From Eopsaltria australis (Eukaryota; Chordata; Aves; Passeriformes; Petroicidae), in contig JAVTVJ010000820.1 of the NCBI GenBank assembly GCA_034509425.1, positions 1 to 64,000 of the forward strand: a stretch of 64,000 bases of DNA, written 5' to 3'. Numbering within the stretch: the stretch's first letter is position 1; every line of letters begins with the position of its first letter. The position numbers and the translations under genes were made by a program. Below the pieces are notes generated by a model. The model had not been told where the DNA came from. It did not search any database and saw only the letters and a list, made by a program, of their open reading frames with translations. Positions 1-9,095 of this stretch are shown here, piece by piece.

Positions 1-282
1 CCCCACCTCAGGGGAATTCCTCTTCTTCCCCCAGGGCTTTCTCAATGGAAAGTCCTCCTGGACTATTTGCACCACCGCCACACCATGCAGTGGATGTTTT
101 TGGTTTTTTTGCTTCTCACGGAGAAATTATTCCGCAGCACTCAGTTCTGCACTGCTTTTTAATGGGAACCATGGAAACTCAGTATGGCCCCTGTGTAAGC
201 ACTGCACGAGTTCACTCCATCCAGCCATCACCCTTCACTTTACCCAGAAAAATTACTGGGCTGGGAAATCACCAGCTCTGTG

Positions 283-505
283 AATTTTAGCAAAGATAAG
301 TGCTATATTCTGCACCTGCGATGGGGCACCCCTGGATGTATGGACAGACTTGGGAATGAGATGCTGGAGAACAGCACTGCTGAAAGGGATCTGGGGATCC
401 TGGTCAATGACAAGTTGGATATCACCAGTGTGGCTTGGAAGCCAAGAAGGCCTACTGTGTGCTGGGGTGCATCAGGGACAGCATTTCCATTTGGTCCTTT
501 CCAGT
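283..505 (+). mobile_element. CR1 LINE fragment, reverse-transcriptase C-terminal part
   Basis: Translation shows CR1 ORF2 hallmarks: KDKCYILHL, LENSTAERDLGILV, NDKLD and, after a frameshift, AKKAYCVLGCIRD. No complete domain; an inert fragment. Its 5' side (1-282) shows nothing recognisable. Confidence 0.75.
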
Positions 506-1647
506 AAATGGCAAAAAATATTCAGACTGGAGCACTTCTTTACGAATTTACTTTGTCTAGTGATGTCTGCTAGTGCAGTGAACAGGAGCTGCAAAGTTTC
601 AATTCAGCACAAGAGCTCTCAGGATCACATGTTCAGGCTGCAGCAGGAGGGATGGGAAGTCCAGGTAAAACTTTCCTGTCTACCTCTGGAATCAGTCAGT
701 TTGAATATGGCCTTGCATCCACTCAGGAAATTCTCAGTAGCAGCCAGATGGGGTAAAACTGATTCCAGGGCATGGAGGGAGCAGGAGTGAGGGAACTGGG
801 TTAGGGACTGGGTTCAGATGTAGACAGTGGCCTTTCCAGGTATGTAAGCCTCTGGGGAAAGAAAGGCTGCAGGTTACCTGGAAACACTGATAGCAAACAG
901 CTGAACTTGGTGGGAGTCAGAGCAGGCACCTCCACCTTCTGCAGATGAAAGGCTGTATCTGGTAAAGCCCAAATCATTTTGCCAGGAAGCTTGCTTTTAA
1001 TGAAAACCCTTCAAGAGGAGAGACAGTGGGTGGTTTCCCTGTGTAGTGATGCCAGCTGATGCTGGAGTTCCCCTCTGCTGCCTGAGGCCATGAGGCCCTG
1101 AAATCAAGGCCAAATGTCTGAGTGCCTGATAAGAACAGTAGAATAGAACAGCATTTTACTCATACCAAATTAATGGAACAAACAACAACAAACACCATCA
1201 AGAGCAAGATAGCAAATTTTAATGGAACTTGCAAACTGCAAAATTAGCTAAAAACAGGTTAGACTGAAAAAACAAGAGGCACCAGGCATTCTCTGAAGAT
1301 AGAGGTAAAAAGTTCGGATGTGAGGAAGACTACAGAAGCTTCCATCAAAATACCACCAGAAGACTGATGACCATCAAAGAAGGAACTGATGCATGTGCAA
1401 AAGCAACAAACTGTTGAAAAACCATGACATGGCTTTATGCAAATAAGAGTATGCTAATGATATGTTGCAATTATGACGTTGTGTAGAAGGACTTTTAAGA
1501 TGTAACTGAAGGCTAAAGAAGATTGAGTGAGTTTTTGGCAGAAAGATCCCCCTCACTCCCAGAATAAACAAATACCTGCTCTGTAGCCATCTGACTATAG
1601 AGTTTTATTTTCTTGCCCAGTTTTGGGCTTCAACCCCTACCTAAAAA
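506..1647. other. Intergenic, no gene recognised
   Basis: No supported reading frame. AATAAA at about 1562 followed by a T-rich stretch near 1600 could be the end of an old LTR lying against the keratin relic, but no matching second copy or duplication of the target was found. Confidence 0.5.
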
Positions 1648-2975
1648 GGTGCTAAAGCTGCTGGGAGTGTCCTTGAGACTGTCCTGCAAGACCTCAGAAA
1701 ATGGTGCTGGCCAGAAGACAGATCTTTGGGACATTGTATTTAGATCTTCAAGCCTGTTGGAGGTTAGGGTTCTTCTTTTTGCTTTCTTTCTCTTAGGAAA
1801 TTTTCTCTCATTTTCTTGCTAAGAGACAATAATGACAGGGTAGATAAGAGAGACAAAAGAAGTTGCCCCAGGAAGGGTGTGGCTGGCTACTCTCTTATCT
1901 GAGGGTTTCTCTCAGAGGGGTAGAGATACCAGGAGAATTGGGGCTGGGAAAAAAAAGGGGGCTGGACGCAGCTGCTGGCTCTTGCTCTCTTAGCATTTGG
2001 AGGGAAAACAGGCTGTGCTCGTTGGGGGAAGAATTCACCACCACTGTGGGGTTCTGTCTCCTGCTGCCTTCTCCTACCATGAGTGGAGCTCTGCTCATAA
2101 GAGCGGCTGTTGCACTGGAACCTTATCAACACCCTACTTCACCAAGGACCCTTCACCATCTGCTCGGGTGCCTCAGGGGAAACCTTGGGATCCCCGAGCC
2201 CCTTTCCCTTTCAAGGGAGCCTCTCCCTGGCGTGTTCGTGAGCCGGGCTGCCACTGTCCAAAACCTGCTGCTTCTCTGCCACTGCTCTGGTTTTTTTTGC
2301 TATTCAGTAACCCTACACACCCTGCCTGCCTGAACACGCCCCAGCTCCTGCTACAGCTGTTGAGTCTCTGATACATCTCATCCACCACTCCAGGATCTGT
2401 TCCTCCCTGCCTTTCCAGCTTGCTGCTTCTGAAGTTCCTGCTACAGTCCATTTCGCAATGGGGAGGGGCACCGGGACCGGCTGCTCCTGAGGGTTCGTTA
2501 AGGAATCCCCTTTTCCATCCCTTCCACCGGCTGAGCTGCCATTACCATGCGCAGAGAGGGAGCCGAGCTCGCACCACAGCGTCCCCTGCAGCCCCGGGGG
2601 AATCATCGCACCTGCTCTGCCTGGCCGGGAGCCACCAGCGCCCCTGCTGGCTGTGACTGGAACTGCACCAAAGGGGAAAGTGCTTAAAGAGTGGGAAGAG
2701 GCTGTTTATTGGGTTTTCTGGGGTTGTTTGTTTGTTGTTGCTGCCATTGTTGTTGTTTGTTTGCCTTAGTATACACACATATACTAGTAAAGAACTCTTA
2801 TTCCTTTTCCCATATCTTTGCCTGAAAGCCCCTAAATTTCAAAGTTATAATAATTGGGAGGGAAGGGGTTAATATTCACCATTCCAAGGGAGTTTCCCAC
2901 CTTCCTTGGCAAATACCTGTCTTTGAACTAAGACAAAGCCATTATTCCCTTATTCAATTTTTGATTAAGGGATGA
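1648..2975 (+). pseudogene. Beta-keratin 3' end relic, split by a solo LTR
   Basis: 1648-1754 aligns with the stop codon and 3'UTR start of the intact genes: GCTAAAGCTGCTG, then GTCCTTGAG, CAAGACCTCAGAA, ATGGTGCTGG and GTATTTAGATCTTC. The match resumes right after the LTR at 2941 (ATTATTCCCTTATTC, compare ATTAGTTCCTTCTTC). No keratin coding sequence precedes it, so the gene has lost its CDS. This is the remnant of a 17th locus, upstream of BK1. Confidence 0.7.
1755..2935 (+). mobile_element. Solo LTR in keratin relic
   Basis: Begins TGTTGGAGG and ends AAGACA, flanked by AAGCC at 1750-1754 and 2936-2940, a 5-bp target duplication. About 1.18 kb with a GC-rich middle, AGTAAA near 2788, and a 3' third homologous to the LTR at 50300 (ATATCTTTGCCTGA, ACCTGTCTTT). 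No internal retroviral genes remain. Confidence 0.75.
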
Positions 2976-3242
2976 AAATCTGCAGAGGTGAGAAGACATT
3001 CTTGGCCTTTTCCCCAGAACTTATGGAGGATGCAGGAGACAGAGGCTGTATTTCAGTCCTGTGGGTACTTCTCTGCAAGCATCATTCAGTTGTAGATTGA
3101 CTTCTCGTGGCAAAGATACCCAGCTACTCTGTGGTGCTGAAGGACACACCAAAGGGGGCCCAACTGAGGGAATCTTTATGTGCCCTCATGATGAGGTTCA
3201 TACACATACATACACACACAGACTGACTCGTTTGCTTATGCT
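2976..3242 (+). other. Spacer upstream of BK1, paralogous to 55110-55380
   Basis: Shares blocks such as CTGCAGAGG, GGCAGAGGCTG/GACAGAGGCTG and ATGTGCCCTCA with the spacer before BK13, showing that BK1 and BK13 descend from one module. A short CA-rich stretch lies at about 3200-3222. No gene. Confidence 0.6.
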
Positions 3243-3766
3243 TGGGTGTGATGCTGTTTGGTTTCTGCCTTTTTTCTTTTCTATGTTCTCTGTATTCTCT
3301 GCACATATATTTGTAGCTCTGTAGCCTACTGTATTAATAGCTAGTTTATCCAGTACTTTTCCATGGCCTTTCCCTAAGCAGAAAGACAAAACAAATTCCA
3401 GAGCTCCAAGCCCCAGGGGGGTGCAAGGCCCTGTCCTATCTTGGTTCTTCCTGGGAACCAAGGCCGAGAACAACTCTGAGGTGCATTTTCATAAACAAAG
3501 TACAGCCGGTGCTGAGAGGGGGGCTCCAGAAGAGGGACTGGACCTGGGGGGGAATTGAATCACCACTTGTTCTCCTTATTGGTGCTTTTAATCAATTATG
3601 CTAATTTCCTAAAAGCTATAAGTATGTACTCACCCCTGGAGGGAGGGGCTTTTATGGACACCTTTCCATAACTGCTCCTGAAGACCTTTAAAATAAAGAT
3701 CCCCTTTTATATTACCTCCTTACTAAAATGATCTCGAGTTCCTTTTCCAGGCTGGGGGAAAAGGCA
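3243..3766 (+). mobile_element. Solo LTR (family B), copy 1
   Basis: Closely related to 57321-57838 in the same orientation: CTCTGTATTCT, CACATATATTTGTAGCTC, GACAAAACAAATTCC, AATAAA at 3692-3697, end GGCA. Boundaries were inferred from the two copies; no clear target duplication is visible. Confidence 0.65.
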
Positions 3767-4418
3767 ACAGGTGCATGGAGCCAAACAAAACTCTGTATAT
3801 TCATAAAAGGCCATAAAAATACCAGCAACTTGGAACTCTGCTGAAGTCATATTGGAAGCAACTCTGACAGGAGAGGACTCAGGTATACTGGGGAAAGACC
3901 AGGTCACAGACACACTGTTGGTGTTCACAGATGACCAACAGAGACTGCACAGTAAGAGGATGAAGCATCTGAGAGCAATGTCTCTGTAGCAATGGGGTCA
4001 GTACAGCAATGACTGACTGTCACAGAGAGCCAGGGAGAAAAATATAAAAGGATGCTTATTGTCACCTCACATGGCAGTCTTTGGCATGCAGGTGGGGAGG
4101 ATGAGAGCAGTCTACATTCCCCGGCAATTTTAGCACAAAAACCAACACAAACATGACAAAGGTTCACATCAACTGACTGCATGGAATGCTACCATCTGAG
4201 TCTTCTGTCTGAGCTGATGTGTTTATATACTGGAAATATTTGGGCCTGTCATCCCAGCACTTACAGAAGCCTTCCTGTAGGAAAACACATGAAATTAGAG
4301 AGCAAATGAAAAGGCAGCAGTGCAAGAAACCAGGACACAGACCCTAACATCAGCTGAGATGGTGAACATTTGACAGGAGCTGGTCACTAAATTATTACTT
4401 CCACCAAAGTGCCTGTGA
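3767..4418 (+). other. Upstream region of BK1
   Basis: From about 4140 to 4418 it matches the upstream block of all MSCC-type genes (GCATGGAATGC, GATGTGTTTATA, AATGAAAAGGCAGCAGTGCA). The proximal part (GACAGGAGCTGGTCAC) matches only BK13 and BK15. No gene. Confidence 0.6.
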
Positions 4419-4507
4419 GCCTGAGGCAGGGCAGGACTGCTATAAAAGGCAGCCCAAGTCTCTGCTCTCTCATCCACTTATCTCACCTCCTTCTCCTCAG
4501 GAATCAG
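4419..4507 (+). promoter_or_regulatory. BK1 core promoter and untranslated exon 1
   Basis: GCCTGAGGC palindrome (AP-2 type, GCCNNNGGC) 4419-4427, TATAAAA 4441-4447, expected start near 4470. Exon 1 ends at 4507 with ATCAG before GTGAGT. Confidence 0.8.
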
Positions 4508-4835
4508 GTGAGTGTGAAGACTCTTCTCCTTTTCCTCCTGCTGCTTCAAGACCATCCCTTTCCTGGCTGTAGGTCTCAGCTGACAGGGGCTGTCAGAGCC
4601 CAGGGCTGGGAGCTGCTTCTGCTGGGAGAGGGCAGGGGAGAGAAGGTCTTGTGCAGAGACAGAGAGAACCTGATACTCGGCTGAGGGGGCTCCTGGGCTT
4701 GGAGCTGGGCACTGCAATGTGGGCCAGGAGGTGCCTTGTCTGCGGGGTGTTTGGGTGCAGAGCTGCTTCTCATGTGTCCTCACTTTCTGCTTCTCTCTCT
4801 GCCATCTCTCCCAGGTGCACTTGCAACCCAGAGCC

Positions 4836-5144
4836 ATGTCCTGCTGCAAGCCCTGCAACCCTTGCTGCCAGCCCTGTGGCCCCTGCCCGCTGGCCAACAG
4901 CTGCAATGAGTGCTGTGTCAGGCAGTGCCAGAGCTCCACCGTGGCCATTGAGCCACCTGCTGTGGTGGTGACCCTGCCCGGCCCCATCCTCAGCTCCTTC
5001 CCACAGAACACCGTGGTGGGATCCTCCACCTCTGCTGCTGTTGGCAGCATCCTCAGCTGTGGTGGAGTTCCCATCAGCTCTGGGGGCTTTGACCTGTCCT
5101 GCATCACCAACTGCTACGGTGGCAGCAGATGTCGTCCCTGCTAA
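4836..5144 (+). CDS. Feather-type beta-keratin BK1 (MSCCKPCN head)
   Basis: Structural corneous beta-protein that polymerises into disulphide-linked filaments in cornifying feather or other epidermal appendage cells. It has 102 residues, 16 of them Cys. The Cys-rich head (1-31) opens [11 protein letters not shown] and contains [11 protein letters not shown]. The beta-sheet core (about 34-68) carries [17 protein letters not shown]. Then come a Ser/Ala/Gly stretch, [13 protein letters not shown] and the tail [11 protein letters not shown]. The ATG lies 21 nt after the acceptor of intron 4508-4814 (donor GTGAGT), so the whole CDS is in exon 2. The G at -3 suits initiation. The poly(A) signal is at 5432-5437. 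Head and tail most resemble BK13. The 3'UTR differs from all other copies, and no CR1 fragment follows the gene. Family assignment is secure; the expressing tissue is not readable from sequence. Confidence 0.96.
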   Translation: MSCCKPCNPCCQPCGPCPLANSCNECCVRQCQSSTVAIEPPAVVVTLPGPILSSFPQNTVVGSSTSAAVGSILSCGGVPISSGGFDLSCITNCYGGSRCRPC

Positions 5145-5455
5145 AGCAGCCGGCATTGTCCTTCGGAACATTGGGGCCTGGGGTCCAAGGTCTCAGAACA
5201 TGGTACTGGACTGCATATAGATCTTTGGAATATTGTACATTTATGCCATTGGGTTATTGTTGCCTTAAAACACTCTCTTCCCTTTCTCTTCCCTTCCTTT
5301 CCTTCCGCACCCAGTGCAAGCCTAGTGGGACCTGTTGGCCTCCTCCCTCTAAAGGCCAAGTAGACAGACACCCCTACTGCATCTTAGCTCCTGGTGCCCT
5401 CGATGAGCCTCCTTCTTTTCTTCTTAAACTCAATAAAATTGGTTTTGCATCCAAA

Positions 5456-7618
5456 CCTGTGCATAAATTGTCCTTCCTTTTGTGGGAACTCTTCCAGTGC
5501 ACTCAGGGGAAAAGGTGGTGGTAGAAGGAAAGGTGGGGACACCCTGCAGTGGATTTTTGGTTTGCCCTCTTTCCCTTGAAGCTCCCAAACACATTCCTGA
5601 GACAGTGCTGGCTCACCTTTCAGACAGGCACAAAGATGCATCTTTAGAACAAACATTCAGATGCCTTTCTGAAGAAGCAAAAGAAGGGTGTGGGAATGGC
5701 CTCATTTGCCCAACCTGTGCAGAGATTATTACACTCTCCACGTGAAACAGTAACCAGGCTCTACAGTACCCACTGGAGGAGAGGTGCTCTGAGCTGCCAG
5801 GGAAGCCCACTGTCCCCAGTCCAACTCCAGCACCTCCATGGTGGTTCCTGAGGCTCTGGACTTCTGCCAAATAATGGAGTAGGAAGCACTGTCCAACACT
5901 TCCACTTGCCCTGCTCTGATCCAGGACATTGTTGTCTCTTGACATCATTCAAATTGCAGCAACTTATAAACACAGTGGATCAGTGTGTGTATTTCTGTGT
6001 GTACATTGACATCACTCCATGCCTTTCTCCAAGTTAATATTTCTGCAGCCCCAAAGTTTGAAAGTTACCCAGAGTTTGTAGCGCAGCATGGGTACTGCAG
6101 AGTCATGGCAGATGATGAACATGAGCAATCAGGATCAGATATATCCCAAGGGAAATGAGCAAGTGCACCACTCACGTTTGCATTTTAAAATTAAACACCT
6201 GTGCCCACATATTCAAATCAATTTGCCATTTAATCTCACAAGTTTCCTACTTTTCTCTCACGAATTGGAAGCCTCTTTTACAAATGTGGGGTTTAACCAT
6301 GAGGACATAATCAAAACCCTCCTCCTAACTTGCTGGAAACTGCCACTGTTTCCCCTTCTGGATGTGGGAGAGGAGCAACTCTTCCATCTTCTGGACCCCA
6401 CTTCCAAGACATGGTCAAATGCTTTTTTCACGTGCCTCATTCTCTTTGACAGCATCATTTTCTCATAGCTTGGGGCTCAGGACAAGGGCCAGTGTGGCCA
6501 CAGGATTCTCCCATCTCCACAGAGCCACCAGAACCCTGTAACCTCAGAGATTCTCCATGAGGCAGGAGCAAGGACCCTGGGAAACAGCTCAATGTTCCAA
6601 GGCTGCCTGGAGGCGGCATCAAAGGGATGGCCAGGGTTTGGGATTGTCCTCGGTATGACTGGGGTGCCATGGCTCTCTCCAGGTCCCCACGGATAATGGA
6701 GGCTGAGTGTGTGTGAGCGGCTGGCACTGCTGGGCAGGGAAGTCCCTACGGGGCTTGGAATGGCTGGGCTGAGCCGTCAGCTCAGGCCCAGCTGTGCACA
6801 CACACCCAGGGGCACTGACACATTGCCAGCCTGCCCAGGAGTGCACAGAGATGAACCCAGACGCACAGAGCCCAGCAGATGGGCACAGGCACACGGCCAG
6901 GGGGGTTGCACACAAGTGCTCTGCCCTGGGCACAACCATCCCCGTGCAGGCCAGAGGCTCTCAGGGGGTGTTCCCACGAGTGCACAGGCACAGGCATGTG
7001 CAGATACTGGCACACACTGGGGCACAGCCACACTGCCACGCACATTATTGCAGGGGAGCACATGGGGCAGAGGTCATAGGAAGGGATGTGAGTGAGGAGT
7101 TGCTGGAGTGCTGCCAGCCAGAGCAGGGACAAGGCCACTCCAAGCAGGACAGATGCTCAGGCAGCAGTTCTACAGAAGTGTCATGCACTGTGAAGGCCAA
7201 GGAGGAGAGCAAAGTGGTTTTATCTGGAGGACAAGTCACATAGGGGAGCCACTGGGTGATGAGCCAGAAACAGGAGGTCAAGGAGCTGATAGGACCCTTC
7301 CAGTCAGCAAGAAATTAGAAACAATCTGGCAGCATTATAAATCTCCACCAGAGTATCCCAGGTGTGCATCACATACCTCCTCTGGATCCAGTGGTACTTA
7401 ATTTGCGTCTTGTGCACACACTGACACATCCTTACCCACACAAATCCTGGAATCTCGCATATCAACACTCAGAAGTGTTTCTCATTAGAATGATGAAAGC
7501 CAGGAAATGCAAAGTCATTGTAGAGGGACAGAATGACTCATGACATACCATACCCAGAGATGTTTCCATTCATTGGGATGATGCAGGAAAATTGTCACTT
7601 ATGCAGCATGGACTCTGA
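5456..7618 (+). other. BK1-BK2 spacer
   Basis: 5456-5600 matches the 3' flank of other MSCC genes. About 5600-6300 is not repeated elsewhere in the window and has no supported gene. From 6370 it joins the upstream region shared by all MSCPEK genes, including the CAC-rich block. It lacks the ERV insert present at the equivalent place in units 1-3. Confidence 0.6.
6701..7080 (+). repeat. CAC-rich upstream block, BK2
   Basis: About 380 bp dense in CACA, GCAC and CCCAG words, beginning GTGTGTGAGCGGCTGG. Found 1.4 kb before the ATG only in MSCPEK-type genes. Open in several frames on both strands because of its composition, not because it encodes protein. Confidence 0.65.
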
Positions 7619-7708
7619 GCCCTGAGGCACTGTGGGGCCAGGATAAAAGACAGCCTAAATGGTGGTTCTCTCAACCACTTCCTTCATCTCCTTCCCATTG
7701 GAAAACAG
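7619..7708 (+). promoter_or_regulatory. BK2 core promoter and untranslated exon 1
   Basis: GCCCTGAGGC 7619-7628 (four-base spacer form), TATA-type box GATAAAAG 7642-7649, exon 1 end 7708. An AP-1 consensus TGACTCA lies at 7534-7540. Confidence 0.75.
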
Positions 7709-8100
7709 GTGAGTTGGAAGCCCCTCTGTCCTCCACCCTAACCACAAAAAATTGAACTTTCCAGCCCTTCTTCCTGCTCCTTGTTCTTCTGGGAGTTCTC
7801 TCCCATGGTGGGGGTGGTGTGGGCAGAGGAGAGACCGTGTGTTCTGGCCAGAGGCTGAGGCTGGCCTGAGGTGCTTTTTTTCATCCAGGTTAGGCAGGAG
7901 CAAGGCTGGGCGTGGCTGAGCTCTGAAGGACAGTGCTGGGCTCAGGCAAAGGATGCCCAGTTTGTGCCTGCACAGCCTGGAGCTGCACAGGCAGCAGGGG
8001 CCTTGTGTTGCTGGGGGTGCCTTGCGGGCTGTGTCTCAGCTGTGCGTGTGCTCTGCTTCCTCCCTGCCCTCTGTGCCAGGTGCAGCGCCAGGCTCGAGAC

Positions 8101-8427
8101 ATGTCGTGCCCTGAGAAGTGCCAGCAGTGCCAGCCCTGCAACCCTTGCTGCCAGCCCTGCGGCCCCTGCCCGCTGGCCGACAGCTGCAATGAGTGCTGTG
8201 TCAGGCAGTGCCAGAGCTCCACCGTCGTCATTGAGCCGCCTGCTGTGCTGGTGACCCTGCCCGGCCCCATCCTCAGCTCCTTCCCACAGAACACCGTGGT
8301 GGGATCCTCCACCTCTGCTGCTGTTGGCAGCATCCTCAGCAGCGATGGAGTGCCCATCAGCTCTGGGGGCTTTGACATCTCCTGCATCACCCGTGGTTAT
8401 GGTGAAAGATGTTGTCGTCCCTGCTAA
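8101..8427 (+). CDS. Feather-type beta-keratin BK2 (MSCPEK head)
   Basis: 108 residues, 16 Cys. Against the MSCC type, the head has six extra residues and opens [17 protein letters not shown], adding a CxxC-rich turn before the common CGPCPLA segment. Core variant [14 protein letters not shown]; tail [15 protein letters not shown] then [11 protein letters not shown]. Unique in this copy: Asp replaces Asn in the usual LANSCNE (GCCGACAGC at 8175-8183). Exon 1 ends at 7708, intron 7709-8079, exon 2 starts 21 nt before the ATG, AATAAA 8721-8726. The frame stays open upstream in the intron, but that extension begins at GTG, so the ATG at 8101 is taken. It stands outside the 13.58-kb tandem units and is the oldest-placed MSCPEK copy on the + strand. 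Confidence 0.96.
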   Translation: MSCPEKCQQCQPCNPCCQPCGPCPLADSCNECCVRQCQSSTVVIEPPAVLVTLPGPILSSFPQNTVVGSSTSAAVGSILSSDGVPISSGGFDISCITRGYGERCCRPC

Positions 8428-8885
8428 AGATGCTGTTGCCAACATCCTTGAGCAAGAACCTCCAAGACCTCAGAACATGGTGCTGGAATGAAGACCGAAT
8501 TTTAGGAGACTGGATTTAGACTTCTTGGCTATTAGTTCCTTCTTCTCCTTTGTCTTTGCCCTTCCCTTCCTTCCCTGTCAAAACCACTGAATGCCAGCCT
8601 AGGGGGACCATCCTCCCTTCCCCCCTCTCTCTGCAGGCCAGGCAGACATATACTACTACTGCATCTTCTTGGCTGCTTCCGGCATTGTCTCTGACCTACC
8701 CCCTTTTCTTCCTTAGACTCAATAAAGTTGTTTTGCATTCAAACCTTGGCCTCTGATTCCTCGTTCTTCTTATGACAACTCTTCCAGTCACCTCAGGAGA
8801 AAGTAGGAAAAACAGAGAACAAGACTCAGAGCTATGAATTTTCCTTGTGCCCTTTCCCTTGGAGCTGACAAAAGACATCGCTGAC

Positions 8886-9095
8886 AGTGAGGGTGTTGAG
8901 GTGCTGAAAGAAGTCACCCAGGGAAATTCTAGGTTTCTCATTCCTGGAAGTGTTCAAGGCAAGATTGCTCTGGGCTTTGAGCCACTTGGTTTGGTGGATG
9001 CAGGCAAAGCCTGTTTCGCGTGGTGGCTGTGGATTTGCAAATGAAGTAAATGTTGTTTAGGTTCCCTTCCATCCCAAGTGTATGAGTCTACACAA
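8886..9095 (+). mobile_element. CR1 LINE 3'-end fragment after BK2
   Basis: Recognised by the order GTGAGGGTGTTGAGG, TCCTGGAAGTGTTCAAGGC, TTTGAGCCACTTGG and a CR1-type 3' end (TCCCTTCCATCCCAA). Lies in the same place after most keratin genes, so it predates their duplication. Confidence 0.7.

Noticed and set aside
1160..1647. A further LTR next to the keratin relic
   Set aside because: AATAAA and T-rich sequence are suggestive, but there is no second copy in the window, no target duplication and no clear 5' end.
4478..5110. Antisense frames of 97-210 codons over every keratin gene
   Set aside because: They arise from the GC-rich, stop-poor antisense of the keratin core and overlap introns and promoters. 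No independent motif or promoter is seen.
6619..7243. Overlapping frames on both strands of the CAC-rich blocks
   Set aside because: Low-complexity composition keeps all frames open; no start context, domain or splice structure supports a gene.
7933..8100. 56-residue in-frame extension upstream of the MSCPEK genes, open in all six copies
   Set aside because: It starts at GTG, not ATG, lies inside a well-formed GT..AG intron, and its conservation follows from recent duplication.
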